A stretch of DNA of 64,000 nucleotides. Source: Georgenia faecalis. Its GTDB lineage: Bacteria; Actinomycetota; Actinomycetes; Actinomycetales; Actinomycetaceae. The stretch is from assembly GCF_003710105.1 (NCBI RefSeq), contig NZ_CP033325.1, forward strand, positions 2,976,001-3,040,000, given 5' to 3'. Shown one piece after another: positions 61,436 to 64,000 of this stretch. The position numbers and the translations under genes are program-made. The notes under the pieces are model-generated. The model was not told the origin of the DNA, did not search any database, and worked only from the letters and a program-made list of their open reading frames with translations. Numbering within the stretch: the first letter of the stretch is position 1; each line of letters opens with the position of its first letter.

Positions 61436-64000
61436 TCAGCGGTCACCGGCCAGCAGCTGGGCGAGGTGGACGCCGTGCCGTCCGGCGAGCTGCTCGGCCT
61501 GCGTGCGGCACGAGAACCCGTCGGCGAGGTAGACCGTGTCCGGGTCGGCCTCGCGCAGCGCCGGGAGCAGGGACTGCTCCGCCACCTGCACCGACACGTC
61601 GTAGTGACCCTTCTCCATGCCGAAGTTCCCGGCCAGGCCGCAGCAGTCGCTCAGCTGCCGCACGCGCGCGCCCGCCGTCGCGAGGATGGCGGCGTCGGCC
61701 TCCCACCCCATGACGGAGCGGTGGTGGCAGTGCGGCTGCGCGACGACCTCGACCCCCTCGAGCGACGGCGGCTGCCACCGCTCGCCGGGGCCGACCGGCT
61801 CGGGCGCCGTGAGGAGCTCGGCGAGGGTGTACGTCCCGGCCGCGAGCATCGCGGCGCGGGGGTCGTCGGGGAACAGGTCGGGGAGGTCCGAGCGCAGCAC
61901 CGCGGTGCACGACGGCTCCACCCCGACGACGGGGATGCCGTTCGCGGCGTACGGGGCGAGGACCGACATCGTCTTCTCCAGCCGCCGGCGGGCGCCGTCG
62001 AGCTGGCCCGTGGTGATCCAGGTGAGCCCGCAGCAGGCCTGCTCGTCGGGGACGACGACGGTGTACCCCGCCTCGTTCAGGACCCCCACCATCGCGCGCG
62101 CACCGTCGCCGTCGAGCGTCTCGGAGAACGAGTCGGCCCAGAGCACGACGTAGCGCGGGCCGTCGCCCTCCGCCCCGTCGCGCTGCTCGTCGCCCCGGTG
62201 CTCGAGCAGCGGCGCGGGACGGGGCGGGTTCTCCCCCTCCGGCGCTTCGGTGTGACCGCTCGGGGAGGGCGTCGAGGTGTCAGGCGCGCAGGCGCACGTG
62301 CCCGGCGTTTCTGCATGATCACCAGAAGAGGGGGGTGATGCGGGGGCGGTCGGGACCGAGCGGACGACGTCGTCCGGGCGCGTGCGGGCCCACGCCGAGA
62401 ACCGCTGCTCGGCGAAGCGGACCATCTGCCGGCGCGGGTCCATCCCGCCGGCCCGCAGCACCACAGCGGCGACCGGCCGCACCCGGAGCACAGCGTTGAC
62501 CAGGCGCGCGAGCGCGGGCACGGACGTCACCAGGCCGCTCCACCGGGGCAGCCAGCCGAGGACGTAGTGCGTCACCGGGCGCACCCGGTGCCGGTAGGCC
62601 CGGTGGAGCACCTCGGACTTGTACCGGGCCATGTCCACGCCCGCGGGGCAGTCGCTCGAGCAGGCCTTGCACGCCAGGCACAGGTCGAGGGAGGCGTGCA
62701 CCTCCGGGGAGCGGAAGTCGTGGACGAGGGAGCCGTTGGCGAGCTCCTGCAGCACGCGCGCGCGTCCCCGGGTGACGTCCTTCTCGTCGGCCGTGGCCCG
62801 GTAGGACGGGCACATGAACCCACCGGAGCTCGACGTGTCGGCGCGGCACTTGCCCACCCCGACGCACCGGTGGACCGCGCGGGTGAGGTCCCCGCCGTCC
62901 TCGGCGAAGGAGAACCCGCTGGAGATGGCGAGCAGCGGCCGGGCGGCCGGGCGGCGCAGGTCGGCGTCGAGGGGCCGGGGGCGCACGAGGACGCCGGGGT
63001 TGAGCAGGTCGTCCGGGTCGAAGAGCGCCTTGACCTGGCCGAAGAGGTCGAGGACCTGCGGCGGGTACATCTCCCCGAGCAGCTCGCTGCGCGCCCGGCC
63101 GTCGCCGTGCTCACCGGAGAGGGAGCCGCCGTAGGACGCCACGAGCCGCGCCGACTCGGTGAGGAACTGCCGGCTGGGCCCGATACCCGCGGGCGTCTCC
63201 AGGGGCAGGTCGAGGCGCACGTGGATGCACCCGTCGCCGAAGTGCCCGTACAGCAGCCCGTCGACGCCGAAGGAGGCCATGAGCGCCTCGAAGTCGCGCA
63301 GGTAGGCGCCGAGCCGCTCCGGCGGGACGGCGGCGTCCTCCCAGCCGGGCCAGGCCTGCGCGCCCGACGGGGTCCGCCCGCCCAGGCCCGCGCCGTCGGC
63401 CCGGATCCGCCACAGGGCGCTCGCCTGCGCCCCGGCGGGGACCACCCGCGCGGCGTCGGTGCCGGCGTCCCGGGCCAGCGCCCGGGCCCGGGCCAGGGCG
63501 TCGTCGGCGTCGAGGCCGCCGACCTCGACGAGCAGCCAGCCGGCGCCCGGCGGGAGCTCGGGCACCGACGCGGGGCCGTGGTGGCGGCGGACGACGTCGA
63601 CCAGGCGCGCGTCGATCCCCTCGATGGCCAGGGGCTCGTGCGCGAGCAGCGCGGGCACGGCGTCGGCGGCGCTGGCCATGTCGGGGTAGCCCAGTGCCAC
63701 GAGCACCGGCGCGCTGGGCACCGGGACGAGCCGGACGGTGGCCCCGAGCGTGGTCGTGAGGGTCCCCTCGGTGCCGACCAGCGCCTTGGCGAGGTCCGCG
63801 CCGTGCTCGGGCAGCAGGTGCTCGAGGCTGTAGCCGGAGACCTGCCGGCCGAAGCGGCCGAGCTCCGTGCGGATGAGGGCGAGGTTGGACCGGACGAGGT
63901 CGCCCAGCCCCGGGACGACGTCGAGCGCCCCCTCCCCCGCGCGGGCAGTGAAGGACCGGCCCCGCCCGTCGACGACGTCGAGGGCGAGGACGTTGTCGGC
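61436..64000 (-). CDS. FAD-binding and (Fe-S)-binding oxidoreductase (YdiJ/GlcD-type), N-terminus beyond the window
   Basis: The frame is open to the right edge, giving 854 C-terminal residues; the start lies outside. Visible are the end of the FAD-binding domain (LGRFGRQVSGYSLEHLLPE, GTEGTLTTTLG), the FAD-oxidase C-terminal domain (YGHFGDGCIHVRLDLP, LSGEHGDGRARS), a ferredoxin-like unit (CVGVGKCRAD, CLACKACSSDCPAG) and two CCG domains (EQACCGLTW; PHCHHRSVMGW and LSDCCGLAGNFG). Such enzymes oxidise D-lactate, D-2-hydroxyglutarate or glycolate and pass electrons to the respiratory chain. A poorly conserved linker of about 65 residues before the first CCG domain contains a copy of a dispersed repeat. 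Confidence 0.92.
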   Translation of the reverse strand, partial: ADNVLALDVVDGRGRSFTARAGEGALDVVPGLGDLVRSNLALIRTELGRFGRQVSGYSLEHLLPEHGADLAKALVGTEGTLTTTLGATVRLVPVPSAPVLVALGYPDMASAADAVPALLAHEPLAIEGIDARLVDVVRRHHGPASVPELPPGAGWLLVEVGGLDADDALARARALARDAGTDAARVVPAGAQASALWRIRADGAGLGGRTPSGAQAWPGWEDAAVPPERLGAYLRDFEALMASFGVDGLLYGHFGDGCIHVRLDLPLETPAGIGPSRQFLTESARLVASYGGSLSGEHGDGRARSELLGEMYPPQVLDLFGQVKALFDPDDLLNPGVLVRPRPLDADLRRPAARPLLAISSGFSFAEDGGDLTRAVHRCVGVGKCRADTSSSGGFMCPSYRATADEKDVTRGRARVLQELANGSLVHDFRSPEVHASLDLCLACKACSSDCPAGVDMARYKSEVLHRAYRHRVRPVTHYVLGWLPRWSGLVTSVPALARLVNAVLRVRPVAAVVLRAGGMDPRRQMVRFAEQRFSAWARTRPDDVVRSVPTAPASPPSSGDHAETPGTCACAPDTSTPSPSGHTEAPEGENPPRPAPLLEHRGDEQRDGAEGDGPRYVVLWADSFSETLDGDGARAMVGVLNEAGYTVVVPDEQACCGLTWITTGQLDGARRRLEKTMSVLAPYAANGIPVVGVEPSCTAVLRSDLPDLFPDDPRAAMLAAGTYTLAELLTAPEPVGPGERWQPPSLEGVEVVAQPHCHHRSVMGWEADAAILATAGARVRQLSDCCGLAGNFGMEKGHYDVSVQVAEQSLLPALREADPDTVYLADGFSCRTQAEQLAGRHGVHLAQLLAGDR
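62305..62325. repeat. Copy of the GCGTTTCTGCA-GATCACCAG dispersed repeat inside a coding gene
   Basis: The 21-bp sequence matches one arm of the terminator at 53996-54016 with one mismatch. It lies in frame in a variable linker of the FAD/Fe-S oxidoreductase, where it encodes part of SGDHAETPGT. Confidence 0.75.

Overview
The window is very GC-rich DNA (above 70% G+C by eye) from an actinobacterium. The gene order tilS-hpt-ftsH-folE-folP-folBK-DUF3180-PH-PH-panC-panD, the radA/disA pair, the DUF3180 and zincin_2 families, LPxTG-anchored secreted enzymes and several leaderless TANNNT promoters point to Micrococcales (Cellulomonadaceae/Bogoriellaceae-like); the genus is inference. I saw no rRNA, tRNA, CRISPR, prophage or insertion sequence.

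Layout. 1-5.8 kb: two secreted glycosidases on the minus strand, a GH43 enzyme cut by the window edge and a 1574-residue six-hairpin glycosidase. 6-12.4 kb: genome maintenance (radA, disA, mutY) with a CE7 acetyl esterase wedged between radA and disA, then small membrane proteins and an ArgA-like acetyltransferase. 12.5-18.3 kb: an SMP-30 lactonase-like protein, a compositionally odd serine hydrolase, a repeat-filled gap, a fur-type regulator coupled to catalase, and an acyl-CoA dehydrogenase. 18.4-32.1 kb: the most distinctive locus. Three translationally or closely linked minus-strand genes encode a GH20 hexosaminidase, a GH78 alpha-L-rhamnosidase and an SGNH/SASA esterase. Each has a signal peptide, a Pro/Thr/Asp tandem-repeat wall linker and an LPxTG anchor. 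A divergent LacI-family regulator sits beside them, with one palindromic operator at each promoter.

32.2-38.7 kb: a P-loop kinase-like protein, lysS, and a secreted GH127/146-type beta-L-arabinofuranosidase whose C-terminal module matches that of the six-hairpin enzyme. 38.9-53.2 kb: a long minus-strand housekeeping run (D-Ala-D-Ala carboxypeptidase, zincin, tilS, hpt, ftsH, folate genes, two PH-domain proteins, a DUF2520-PanC fusion, panD). 53.4-64 kb: ppa, a sugar O-acetyltransferase, an NlpC/P60 peptidoglycan hydrolase, the metY-metX operon behind a tiny Cys/Met leader peptide, an alpha/beta hydrolase, a RAMA-domain protein and a truncated FAD/Fe-S oxidoreductase.

How it works together: carbohydrate-active genes for arabinose-, rhamnose-, N-acetylhexosamine- and acetyl-bearing glycans are threaded between conserved housekeeping blocks. 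The three-gene operon looks like a surface-displayed glycan-trimming system induced when its ligand releases the LacI-type repressor. The natural substrate cannot be read from sequence alone.
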